Shown here one piece after another: positions 22,293-33,288 of a stretch of 64,000 nt of DNA. The stretch is taken from NCBI GenBank assembly GCA_029945375.1, contig CM057069.1:1364001-1428000 (forward strand). Direction: 5' to 3'. Made by a program: the position numbers and the translations under genes. Origin of the DNA: Agaricus subrufescens (Eukaryota; Basidiomycota; Agaricomycetes; Agaricales; Agaricaceae). Within the stretch, counting starts at the first letter, position 1; the number at the start of each line of letters is the position of its first letter. The notes under the pieces are model-generated. The model was given only the letters and a program-made list of their open reading frames with translations. It did not search any database and was not told the origin of the DNA.

Positions 22293-22473
22293 ATAACATA
22301 CCCGGCCATGTCACAATATATTAGTAATGATAGTTATAAATTTGAATTACAAGTCCCTTCGATACTGCAGGAATATTGCAGGAAGAGATCGGATAAGATC
22401 TGAGCCTAATAAGACGTGTCAGTGTCTATTCCCGCTCCTTCTAATTAGGTGACAGCGGTGGGAACCACAGGTG
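22293..22473 (-). repeat. Right terminal inverted repeat of KDZ element
   Basis: 181 bp, reverse complement of 13562-13742 apart from changes in the inner 45 bases. Ends ...GGGAACCACAGGTG directly before the duplication AATCGTCT. Confidence 0.92.
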
Positions 22474-22481
22474 AATCGTCT

Positions 22482-23434
22482 GATGTAGGGCCAGGAAATT
22501 CGTCTCGTATGGTGCGGAAGCTGTCAGCGAAGAAGCGTCGAACATCATCGCGAGCATCCGAGGCGTCAATGAAGATAGAGTGTGACTCAAACCGGCCCTG
22601 TATCGAGGCCTCTTTGAACGTGTTGGTTATATGGAGCTCCGGACGACTCGCGATCACCCACGCGAGAGGAGTATCAAGATGCTCCCGTATAAACTTGCTG
22701 ATGATTCGGATAATGTCCCGTTGGGGGTCCACCCCCTCGACCTCGTCAAGTCCATCCAGCAAGATAGCCATGGGTGGCCCACCCGCTCCAACCTTCCTGA
22801 CTACGAATGGCTCGATGATGAAGGCTCGAAATTGGGCCTCCATATTTTTGGTGAGGATGCCGGGGTTGATAGCAATTTGATCGAGTATATAGTCCCGGTA
22901 GGCCTTGATACGATGAGAAAGTTGATTCGCGATGGTAGTGAAGATACGGTTTGGGTCATTACGGTTATCTGGTCGCGAAACAAATACAGAAACGACGCGA
23001 TCCCCTATTTTTTCCGCAAAGGTTTGCATGATGGCAGATTTACCAACTCCAGCAGGTCCACTGAGCAGGAAAAGGGAATTTAAGCGGAAGATGTCGTCGA
23101 ACCAGGTAAGGAGTAATTCGAGAATCGCTTCACGTGTACCGGGATGGCACCTGGGAGGGTATTGGCGCGAACAGTCATCATGGGCTGCGCCATGGATGAT
23201 ATACTTTAAGAGCAATCCCATAGCTAGAAATGAGACAAGACGAATCAGTAGGCTCCTCGAATAGATGACGCAGCGACCCTCACAATAGCGTATTTTATCC
23301 TCTCCTTCATTTTCAACCATGATGGGATTGGTTATAATGAAGTCGTGAGCTCCGGAGAAGATGCCGCCAGAACCAGAGGGAACTGCGACAATCATGAGCG
23401 CCTGACTGTTATGACAGCATACATAGAAATGCAC
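22482..23434 (-). pseudogene. 5' half of NACHT-1, cut by the KDZ transposon
   Basis: Minus-strand frame with the agaricomycete NACHT signature: GIFSGAHDFIITNPIMVENEG near the start, YPPRCHPGTREAILE, Walker A GPAGVGKSAIMQ, RIFTTIANQLSHRIK, Walker B AILLDGLDEVEG and WVIASRPELHI. It ends EFPGPTSDD where the transposon begins. An intron is likely between VENEG and LLLKYIIHGAAHDD, because the connecting stretch is uncharacteristic. NACHT proteins are NTP-dependent switch proteins, in fungi often linked to non-self recognition. With the reading frame ending in transposon sequence and the sensor half 9 kb away, the product would be a truncated NTPase. Confidence 0.85.
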
Positions 23435-25274
23435 CTTGTATGTACGGAGAAGCCATGGCGAGGCCTTGGGAATTGGATTGCGGGACCATGCCAGTTGCAG
23501 ACATCGGGTGAAGGGCCTGAGGAAGGCCTAATGCGGCGATAAGCTAAGGTTGTACTCTCAAGCACAAGTGCATCAGCATACCAGAGGTGGCCGGTTGGGA
23601 CGTAGCAGAACTTCCGGGCCTAGATCGATCATCAATAGGCCAGGAGGACAGCGGCATGATCAAGAGTACTAGAAACAGAACGAAGGTCGTGCTCAGAGGA
23701 CAGATACAAGGACCGTAGAGGTCTATCGTTCGTGCCACGCACCTGCGGGTAGAGCTTTCGTGAGCGTACGGAATTACGTTACAAAGACGAAGCTGTGCTG
23801 GCTTCCCGTCTGCAGCGGTAATAACGAGGCATCCCACGAATGATCACAGCCGGCGGCAAGATCTCGAGTGCTGTGGTTGTGCCAACTATAAATCATGAGC
23901 ATAAATAACGTGCTGTATATCTAATTCAAAATACACAACGCCCCGCTGCAGGACATAAGACTAAAAGGAGTCGAGGGAACGAAAATAAATATTCCTGTCA
24001 ACGGACCCCACCTGAGAGTCTTCGTGTTTGTTATGACCACCGCATTATGCATGACAATAACACCAGCCAAAGCTGGCATTATCTCATGCTGCTAGCTCTT
24101 TCTAATTTGTTTGGGACATTTCGGTCTTACAGAGCCCTCCTTTTGCGTCGTAGAGTCGGGGGGCCCGTACTACAAGAGAATGACATTTGATACTTGTTTT
24201 TTGTGATGAATAGACGTACTTTTACTGTTGCTCCTGCATAGGCGTAACCCCAACCCGTATGAATTCTCGACCTATGGTCGTGGGTATAATTCCTCACAAG
24301 TCGACCCGCGTTGATCTGTTCCTTTGTCAAAGATATTATGAAGATAATTAGGAGATGAACAAGGCGTCAAACAATAAAGGAGCCACAAATACCACACAAC
24401 GCGAATGTACCAATTCAAAACATTTAAACTTGACCTTCATGCAACCCAGGCTCTTGTAATAAGCTCAGTGAGGCCTTGGGAACGGAAAATCAGCTTCCAG
24501 GCAAGACAATCAGCATAGCAGTCGAACGACAACATACTGATATCATCAGTATTGAATTGGTAGATACCAACAAGCACTCCAATCGTCACTGTTCATAATG
24601 TCCATGTGGCGATTCTACCTAGGACAGATAATGTGTGAGAATGAAGGTAATGCACAAGGATGCAGTCAAACTCAAGAGGTAATACTGAGTATGTTTGAAC
24701 TAAACGAGGGTGTGATGACCGTATCACAATGTGAGAATGAACGATCAAGCTGACACCGAGGAGTCCATCAACGATAGGATGTGCAGTTGTGCTAGTAGCA
24801 AAAGTGGCAGCAGTGAGGAGAACGATATCAGCAAAGAGTAGACGTTCGAATGCGCAGTGACAGGAACTCGCAGAACGAGGCTGAGGAGGAAATGTTGTAG
24901 GCCTATTTACAGTGCCTGCAAAAACGGCGAGAGCTGCGAAAGATCAGGAATTTGACATGTGGGCTAACATATGTTTGACCAAGTCTACAAGGCCAGATGC
25001 ACAATGCGCAACAGCCCTTGGAAGGTTTGCACGAAGGATGAGATTGGAGGCCATGGTCAACGACAGATTTACGAATACTATGCTTTCCGCTTGCCGGACA
25101 GACCCGCAAAACTCTAGGGTTAGGGTCTCTATAAATAATAACAACGATCTACACCTAATAGACAAGATCCCTTCCCTCGTAGAATTTAACCCTTCTCCTA
25201 CAATATCCTCTGTATTAGCTACCACCGCTGGCTTTTTCTTCTTGTCCATGCTACTGCCATCCCCACTCTTCAAA
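23435..25274. other. Intergenic region upstream of NACHT-1
   Basis: CpG-normal sequence of 1.8 kb without a frame I can support. Short minus-strand frames (for example 24944-25273) lack recognisable motifs. It presumably contains the NACHT-1 promoter. Confidence 0.4.
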
Positions 25275-25765
25275 TGCCATGCGCTACAGATGGTCAGTGG
25301 TTGATGGGAGAGCTCTGTTCAAAAAGTTGGTCCAAAACGATTCCGAGAATTTCGCCGTAAGTCCTGCACTGGTCAGTAAGAAAAATATCTAACCTTTATC
25401 GAGTATAGGCTGTGAATAATTTGAGTGTGGCATTGCTGAGTCAAGGAAATCTCAAAAAGGTACGTCTTAAACGACAGCCATGCAATTTCATCCTCACGTT
25501 CTATGAACAGGCAATTGGCGTCTTCGAGACAGCTCTCAAATTATTCTCTACAACCGTAGTCATCGCCGAACCACTGTTCGTATCAACTGAAAACCTCTTT
25601 TCTTCCTAGTCATTTAACTGAAGTGTCATTCTTTCTAGCCACATTCTATGAATTGCGCTCCGCTGCTGGATTAGAGAAGAAGACAAATCTTCTCATTGAA
25701 GTCGCAAAGTGGAGCGGAGACAGTCTCAAAACTAGTTGTCTGAAATGCCGACGAATTGAAAGCTT
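25275..25765 (+). pseudogene. TRAPPC12-like 3' fragment, copy 3
   Basis: Homology to 2-880 begins abruptly near ATGCGCTACAGATGG and runs to the stop region, introns included. A deletion removes the end of the penultimate exon (CCACTGTTCGTATC for the longer original). Further small deletions follow, and the last codons are out of frame. CpGs are largely kept (GCTGCTGGATTAGAG, GTCGCAAAGTGG), unlike copy 2. It points toward the Clr2-like gene, whose stop is about 180 bp away. Confidence 0.8.
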
Positions 25766-25942
25766 TGTATTTTTATCAACCGCTTAGTGTGGATAAACTT
25801 CTGAGCAACACATGCGACCATTAACTGTAGAATGTAACAAATGTAGTCAATGACTGGAATCTCAAAGCGACAACAAACAGTTTTTCTAACGATAATATTC
25901 TTCCCCTGAAATTGAGCGGAAAGAAACAAAAATTGCAACAGC

Positions 25943-28575
25943 TTAATTCATATCAACATCACTATCCCCAACACGACTGCGTTCATGAACCGGCGTCGGT
26001 GCACCCATAACTACCGCATCTCCCTCCTCCTCCCTCAACATGTCCACATCCTCATTACCATCACTCCCCACTTCTCCATTCTCCTCAGTCATATATTGCT
26101 TGTGCTGCTGCAACTGAACATACGCCTCCCTATCCGCTTTCTCCAGCATCCTCGTCCGACTCGATTGAAACTTGTCCGGATCAACACTACAATGAAATCC
26201 CCCATTCAAACCATCCAAAGCCCATATATGGCCATACTTCAGAATTCCACCTTCATCCAGAGGTACCTGCGCTGCACGCTTTAACTCGCGAGATAAAAGT
26301 GGATGCATAAGTAGGCCTGGGTAATATCTTCCGGAGAGCAGAGATAGAGAAACCACTGCTTCGTTACCAGGTGTAAGAATTGGGCGGAATCTGTACCCGA
26401 TTGGAGGTTGTGGCGGGAGGTAAGCCGCTGGAGGCTGGCTTAGTGATTTTATGCGTTTCGTGGAAGCCCCGTTGTTGTTGCCGTTAGTAGAGGTGGTGGC
26501 GTTGGCATTAATGGTGTTATCAGAGGTGGTATTGTCGGTGTTTAACGTCGCAAAAGAAGAAGACATTCCATGTTGCTGAACCTTTTCATCTTCCTTCTCA
26601 TCCCAATCCTCATCCACCAACTCAAATAGAGGTCCACCCATCCGACACTCCTTCCTCTTCTTCCCCTCGCGCACAAATTCCACAGCAAACAACGAATCGA
26701 CACGCATAAAAACACCTCTAGTACCCGCACCAATCTCAGAAACATCTCGCCCTGTAGGTTTATACGCTTCTCGAGCCGACTTGCTAGGTCCAGCAGGAGG
26801 AGATATATCATCCGTACCATGTGGTGCAAGAGCGCGTCTATGGACCTTCAATCGTACAAAATCATCAACCCAGATCCGTTCAGGTCCCCACCACAATCCT
26901 TGGAAACGCATTTGTGTGTAGGTTCCCGACGACGAAGGTCCGGGTTGTGGGCCCAATATATGCTCTTTGAGTCGTATCAGTTCTGGTTGTGACATGGCAG
27001 GTTGACTACCTGCGAGATTCGCATAAGTCTGAGATGAGGTATTGGTTGCTGCTATAGACGCAGAGTTCAAACGACCGGCGGCGTTGATGATAGCATGAAG
27101 TGAGGTATCTGTTTGCGATGTAGGGCGTGAAGAGGAGGGTGGTGGTGGTGGTAGCGGTGTTGGCGACGGTGGTGGGATAGTATACGAGAACTCCCATTCA
27201 TCAGTCACAGAAAAGAATTGGGAAGTGTTCGAAGCAATCTGAAGAGCGACAGCATAAGGACCTGCAGCTTCATGGAATGGGGGAGGGTTGTCATCAGGGT
27301 AGGGATTGAAATTCGCGACAAAGTCCTTATCGAAGTTGAGATGTTCTGGTGTAACGGCTTGCAGCGAGCAGATGAGATCGTCAGAGGGTATGTATGCTTG
27401 ATATGGTATGACTTGATTATCGTATAGACGCTTGGATTTGTTGACAGCAAAGAGTTCAACGAGATAGAGTGTCGATTGTTCAACCTGGAACGGCGTTTGA
27501 TCCTCCTTCACAAAGATAGGCCCACGGCCTTCCTCAGATAGAATACCATCCGTCGACGGTCCAGGAATAGGCTGAGAAGAGTTCGCATTCGAGCCAGGGG
27601 AGCTATGTTTAACTTCGCGTGGGATAGTTTTCGGCTTGACTTTGTATTCCTGAACGAGGCCTGGCCAGAATTCGATGGCACCTTTTTCCCCAGCAGGTCC
27701 GGGTATTTTTGTTCGTAGTTCGCACCACACAATTTCCCCATCGCGGTACCATCGCTTTAATTTCATGCTGCTTCGTGAGAAGACGGCACGCAAATCAGAA
27801 TTCCGTTCAGCTAGAGTGGTAGGACTGTCCCGAATATACGATGAAGGTTTCAAGGGTTTTGCGGGCTGGAGAGGCTTTTGTACAGCGGCATAGGGACGAC
27901 TAAGTCTGGATTTGTCGCGCGCTTTTTCTCGTCGTACTCGGGGTGTGGGTGAAGCAGAAGACGGTGTGCCGAGGATATCTCCCATACTAGCTGTGATACC
28001 CTTTTGGGGTTGCTTTGAGCAGTACTTGCATTCGCAGTTGTCGTAATTCAACGTCGAGTCAGAGAAAAGCCAAATAGCGTGAGGTATGAATTCGTTGATA
28101 GAGCGATACTTTCTAGACCGTATACATCCTGCAGAAGAAGCTCGAACAAAGCCGAATGCAGAGCAAAGCGCGTTTCACTCACCAAACAGGTAGAGATCAT
28201 GCCGTGGATTGCTCACCGGTCCTTTGTGGTGGTCGAACAGTCGATAGCCAGAAGGCCAATCGCGCAGAACATATTTGTTTGCTGCGATCGGTGAGAGGCA
28301 TACAACGAGACAGAACAAGGTACACGCTTACAATCACCCTGCATTTCCAACTTGGTTGCGATGGCCTTGCCAACAGCGCTTCTCCATTTCCTGGCTTGGC
28401 CACTCTCGTTGGCGTCGAGCGGCTCCATAAAGTTGACTTGTCCGTCTGCGTCAACAATGCGAGTAGTGTTTGTAGGCCATCTCGAGGCATCTCCGTCCGT
28501 ACGAGGAAAGTCAAGGAAAACTGTGTCTGAACCAAAGGTGATGACTGGCTGGCCGAGCCGTCTGCTGCTGGACAT
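25943..28575 (-). CDS. Clr2-like transcriptional-silencing protein
   Basis: Three exons (28332-28575, 28183-28281, 25943-28128) join in frame to 842 residues. The N-terminus (DGDASRWPTNTTRIVDADGQ; NKYVLRDWPSGYRLFDHHKG; KYRSINEFIPHAIWLF; NCECKYC) resembles the N-terminal domain of cryptic loci regulator Clr2, a subunit of the SHREC silencing complex in fission yeast that is linked to heterochromatin. Then come KLKRWYRDGEIVWCEL, IEFWPGLVQEY, a Pro/Ser/Asn-rich middle and an acidic tail. An earlier in-frame ATG at 28614 is possible. Its natural convergent partner appears to have been the TRAPPC12-like gene. The family call is from memory of the motifs, while the gene model itself is solid. Confidence 0.68.
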
Positions 28576-30924
28576 CGTCGACTCCAAGTCAAAGTAATGA
28601 GCACAGCCACACATGATTGATCATTCAGTCACGGAATCAGCATCAGTCAATAGGAATCCACACCCTGAGGATCGGCTCAATCCACAGTTCGCAAGAAGGT
28701 ATGCGTTGAGTCCATCCAATTTTTCTTCTTCAAAATCGAGGTCTCGCTATACTTAAAAATACTACATAAATTTGACTTACACTTGCCGAGCCAACTGTGA
28801 TCGGGCACTCCCTAGAATCGGCGGCATGTGTCAGTATTTACTCGACGATAGTGTGGGGATTGTCAGAAGCCTGAAAATCCTATTTTATCATATGCTTTGG
28901 AATCGGTAGAGTATTTTAACACCGTGATCGGAGAATTGCCAGGCTCGAGCACAATATTTCCCTCGCACGTCTGCCAAATTCGCCTATGAAGGCCAACTGC
29001 TGTCAGAGGAACAAATGGTGGTGGAACATGAGATATTGGCGGTAGCCCGAGATCCATTGGAGGGTGTCCGGTTCCGGTGACATGTAAAAATAGACATCAA
29101 TGGAGGCTCGCCTAATCATAGTCTTCAGGGCAAGACAGGGGCAAGATGTGTCAGAACCAGCGTCAGGGTGTCACTATATCAACAATCTTACAACTTGACC
29201 AGGAAAAAATTCTCAAAGTGGCTCAAATTCCGAGTCATAGCGTGGATTAGACCGACACGATTGTGTAAAGGTTTGTTGGTGTCAACCCGTAATCACCTCC
29301 GAGTCCGAGTCGCGGACAGTATGACAATAAATTCATTAGCGATTGCAATGAGCGGTTGCAACAATATGCCCGAATCTATCTTCAAGAGGAAAGAGTGGAA
29401 TTTTTTCCGAAAGCGTAGTCCTGTGCCACGCCGGAATGGAATCGGCGGGATCCAGTGTTCGTAGTAAATCAACTGAAATTATGAGACTTGCATTAGTTAC
29501 ATTCACGATGGTCGACTAATTAATACTTGTGCTGCTTAAGGCATTAGAGTGCAGCCGGAGAATTGCGGTGAATGCACCGACTACAGTGCGGCTCTTACAA
29601 TAAATGATGCATGGAGCCAGACTGAGCCAAAGTCGGCGGATATTACTGCAGCACTCCAAGGAGCCGCAGAGGTGGAGATACCGCGGGTACCCCTAGCGGA
29701 AATGGGTTCACCACTACCCATGACCCAGTTATATTTGTCGACTCGGACATGTAGATCGCCTACCTCGGTGACCATATGAGTTCGCTCGATACCAGCCCTC
29801 TCTACCCACGCACCCAATTTCATAGTCGGAGTGCAGTTAAACAAATGTGTGATCGGCCGACTACCGAACCTGGTTATCATGAGCAACTGGCCAAGAATTA
29901 GACCTGACAGAGGTGGCGAGATAAGCCCCGACGTCGGCACTTTGGTGTATGTCCACCTGGACCGCCCTAATGTGATTTTTGGTAAGCCATACCACCAGAT
30001 CATGTACAACCAAATGGCCCAGGGCGAGCCCTATTTGACCCCATGACCTGCTTCAAAGATACAGAGAAGTGCGGTGGTCCTCTTCTCGATTCCTGGCGCT
30101 GGCGTTGATTCCTCGATATTCAAGTCGCGTACCTTCCTGGTTGCCTAGTGCCACGAACGTCCTTGACCTCCATACCGTGCTTTATCCTGCATAGTATAGA
30201 TGAAGCCCGAGTTGGGCGGTCTTGATTGTGAGACCGCGGGGATGCTAAAAATAAAATAAAATAAAAAACGAAGCCTTTGCCTCCCACCGTCGATCTCGGC
30301 CCCACTCATACCATACACATACCATTATCCTCGGATAGACACTATTGACTGAGTCGTTCAACAGTTTGGCGGCATCTACCCATACCCCTCGATCGGCTCC
30401 GGCCAGACAGCTAGTCAGGAAAGACGCGTCGGCAGCGAAAATTCGGAACACTCAATAAGGCAGTATAAAGTACATCAAGATCAGTTAGTTGCCTACTGGA
30501 CCAAGGCAGCAGAAGTTCGCCGTGACAATGGCAGGTGTGGGACATATTTTCTGAGTGTTTTGCAGACATGAGAATTAGGAAGAAGTTCTTATCATTGTAG
30601 TCATAGTACCTTGTGATCAAAAAAGTTAAATGAAGTTACCAGAATGGTGGGATGGAAGTCACGGATCCCTGACTGACATATCATCTGCACAGGTTCTGCC
30701 AAGGGGGTCACACCAACTGCCAGGCATTATCTAGAGAAAGAACCCTGCATGGCGGAACGGAAGGGTTCTGCCAATACCTTCAACCATGAGATGAGAAAGG
30801 TGAGTAAAATGCTTTTTACACGGTCGTGCGACCAGATTCTCCAGCGTTATGTATAAATGCGCTATTGAAATGCCTTACTCGAGGTCCCTCGAGGTCTACT
30901 ACTGGCACCACCTACTCTGGCATC
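28576..30924. other. 2.3-kb intergenic region
   Basis: Upstream regions of two divergent genes. A minus-strand frame of 142 codons at 29581-30009 and a short one at 30245-30451 (AADASFLTSCLAGADRGVWV) could be exons of an unknown gene, but I recognise neither and cannot join them convincingly. An A-rich TAAAA microsatellite lies near 30246-30270. Confidence 0.4.
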
Positions 30925-33071
30925 ATGGTAGAGAGCGAAAACGCCACGTCCACCCATATCTCTTCTGAGATCCCAGCATCGCGCACTGCGGGACTTGTGT
31001 CCAGCAGAACCTTAAGGAAACTGGATTACAACCTCCTTCCTCTAATGACTCTATTCTGTTTTCTGTCTTTTCTTGTACGTATTTCATTATCGCGCCATCC
31101 CTTGAAAATGATAAATGATATATTACAGGACCGGACGAACATCGGTACAGTCATAACAAGCATTCGCTCGCTCGCATTGACTCTTGTTCATAGGCAATGC
31201 TCGTGTGGCGGGACTTCTGCACGACCTCAATCTCACAGAAAAACAATACCAAATCTGCCTCACTACACTGTTCATCCCATATCTCCTCTCGGAGGTACCA
31301 TCCAATCTGCTTCTCCGAGTTATTGGCCCTCGATGGCTTTTACCATCCCTACTGTCAATCTGGGGTGCTATCACTTGTCTTCAAGGGGAGTGAGGAAAAG
31401 TTGCTGTATCGCAATCATTACTGATACATGTCCTTACAGGATTTGTGACCGGGTTTAAAGGGCTTTTGGCCGTCCGCTTCTTCTTAGGCGTGGTGGAGGG
31501 ACCTATGCTTCCTGCCATCTTTCTCTATCTATCAGATTTCTATACCCGCTCAGAACTCGGGTTGAGGTACGTTGTAATATATTAAGTTCTTATACTTTCT
31601 TAAGCCCATTCTAGAATTTCTACCATCTTTACTGCAACGTCGGTGAGGCTGGCCGACCCTTCCTTTCTTTCTTTGAAGCCACTAACCCTTTATAGCTAGC
31701 CGGTGCCTTTTCTGGGTTTTTGTCTGCTGCTATCTCGCTGATGGATGGTGTCGGTGGTAAACGGGGCTGGTCGTGGATTTTTATAATAGTAAGCCCCCTT
31801 GTTCATTCTGCATTATAACATCAGCAATAACACTTCTTCGAAAAATCACAGGAAGGTCTCTTGACCTTTGTCGTCGGAATATCCGGTTTCTTTCTCGTTA
31901 CCTCATCCCTCGCAGAAGCTAAATTCCTTACTGCAGAGGAAAAAGAGTGCGCATCAGTCTCTAAGAATTTATCGGAGATGGACTTACACTCTCCAGAGCT
32001 GTTGCTATTCGGCTACAAAGGGATCGGCCCGTCATATCGAATGAGAGTGGCTTCAACTCCAAAGAAATCAAACGTGCTCTTCTCTCACCACATGTCTTGA
32101 TGTTAATTCTTGTCGAATTCTTCAACGGCTCGAATGTCTTTGGTCTGAGCATCTTTATTCCCTCTATCGTCAATTCTCTTGGATTCTCGCCTATCAAATC
32201 GCAACTCTTGGCTACCGGACCATTTGTCTGTGCTTTTTTCGGTAAGCAAAATACATTCTACTCAATCACATCCTTGGCTAATAGCTTCTTTTCCCGATAT
32301 TAGTGGCATTACCCACTTCGTATCTATCCGACAAATTCAACTGTCGTTCAATTCCCATAATACTCGGCGGTATCATATCCTCTATCGGATTTATTCTCTA
32401 CCTTTGTAAGCGGCACTCTATATTCTTTCCCCTCCCATTCTCAAAACTCCTACATAGGCTCTAACCGCACTAATATTCTCTATGGATCTCTCTTTTTAAC
32501 TCTATCCGGCATCACCTCAATCGCTCCTCTTGCAACAACATGGGCCGCTAATAATTCTGAACCTCATTACCGCAGAGCCACAGCTCTCGGTCTAATGTCC
32601 GTCTTTGCCAATTGCGTAAGTGTTAAGCAAAACAATCTGGTCGCAACGATCAATAACAACAACAATTTTTATTTTTTTTTAATTCTCTGTATTAGGGTGG
32701 TGTCTTGAGTACATGGACTTACCCAAGATCAGAAGCACCCAAATATCAAAAAACGAACATCATGAATTTAGTATTGTGCGTCCTTCTTTCTCATATATCC
32801 TGAATACGAGCCCTAACAAATAAAAAAAATCCGTAGCATGTTATCAGTCACTGTCACCTCAATCATCAACGCCTTCTTCCTCTCCAGACGAAACAAAGAA
32901 AAACAGGATCCCATCAAACGTCAAAACATACTCGCACCCTATCACAATTCAAACATCATCACTGAGGCCGATTTGGAGTCGGAAGAATCAGGGGAACCAG
33001 CCAAGGAAGCTAATAAAAGGGCTTGGTTGGATCTTGGAGATAGACATCCAGATTTCAAGTATACCCTTTGA
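30925..33071 (+). CDS. MFS permease, Dal5-like (anion:cation symporter family)
   Basis: Multi-exon gene, start MVESENATSTHISSEIPASR. The order of segments matches the allantoate/nicotinate permease family: LDYNLLPLMTLFCFLSFL, DRTNIGNARVAGLLHDL, FIPYLLSEVPSNLLLRV, LLAVRFFLGVVEGPMLPAIF, LAGAFSGFLSAAISLMDGVG, WSWIFIIEGLLTFVVGISGF, then EIKRALLSPHVLMLILVEFF and IFIPSIVNSLGFSPIKSQLL, with a charged C-terminal tail ending HPDFKYTL. About twelve membrane segments are expected, in the plasma membrane. An intron using GTGCGC near 31947 restores the loop. At about 31388-31440 the expected LQG-FVTGF junction cannot be made with a canonical GT donor without a frame slip, so the gene may carry a one-base lesion or an unusual splice site. 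Substrate unknown. Confidence 0.82.
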
Positions 33072-33288
33072 TAAGAAGTATTTTTTTCTTCCAGCTGTCA
33101 CTTTTCGTGCTTCTCAAGAGACCGGAGAAAATTCATTACTGAAAGACTATAACAAATATACAAGAAGAAATCCAATCCAGATGATCCGTGGGGTAGATAA
33201 TAGAGGGAGAAGTTTGTGCCCTCCTAGAAAAATTGAACCGTGTGTCGTAATCTATACCAGTATATAAAGATCTTCCTTGATTCCTTTT

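Larger units (their letters stand above)
13562..22473 (+). mobile_element. KDZ-type DNA transposon, 8.9 kb, apparently complete
   Basis: Bounded by 181-bp near-identical terminal inverted repeats starting CACCTGTGGTTCCCACCGC and by an 8-bp target duplication (AATCATCT at 13554-13561, AATCGTCT at 22474-22481; the single difference is a CG to CA change). An 8-bp duplication fits what is known for Zisupton/KDZ elements. Inside, in order: left subterminal repeats, a minus-strand coiled-coil cargo gene, a plus-strand triple hybrid-binding-domain gene, the plus-strand KDZ transposase, and right subterminal repeats. It sits within the NACHT-1 reading frame. CpG density is high throughout, unlike the neighbouring DNA, which suggests a recent arrival. 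Confidence 0.93.

Noticed and set aside
25125..25140. Telomere-like CTAGGGTTAGGG
   Set aside because: Only about two units; expected by chance in AT-moderate DNA.
29581..30009. 142-codon minus-strand frame
   Set aside because: No known motif, no convincing splice partners, and an overlapping plus-strand frame of similar quality; kept only as a note in the intergenic entry.
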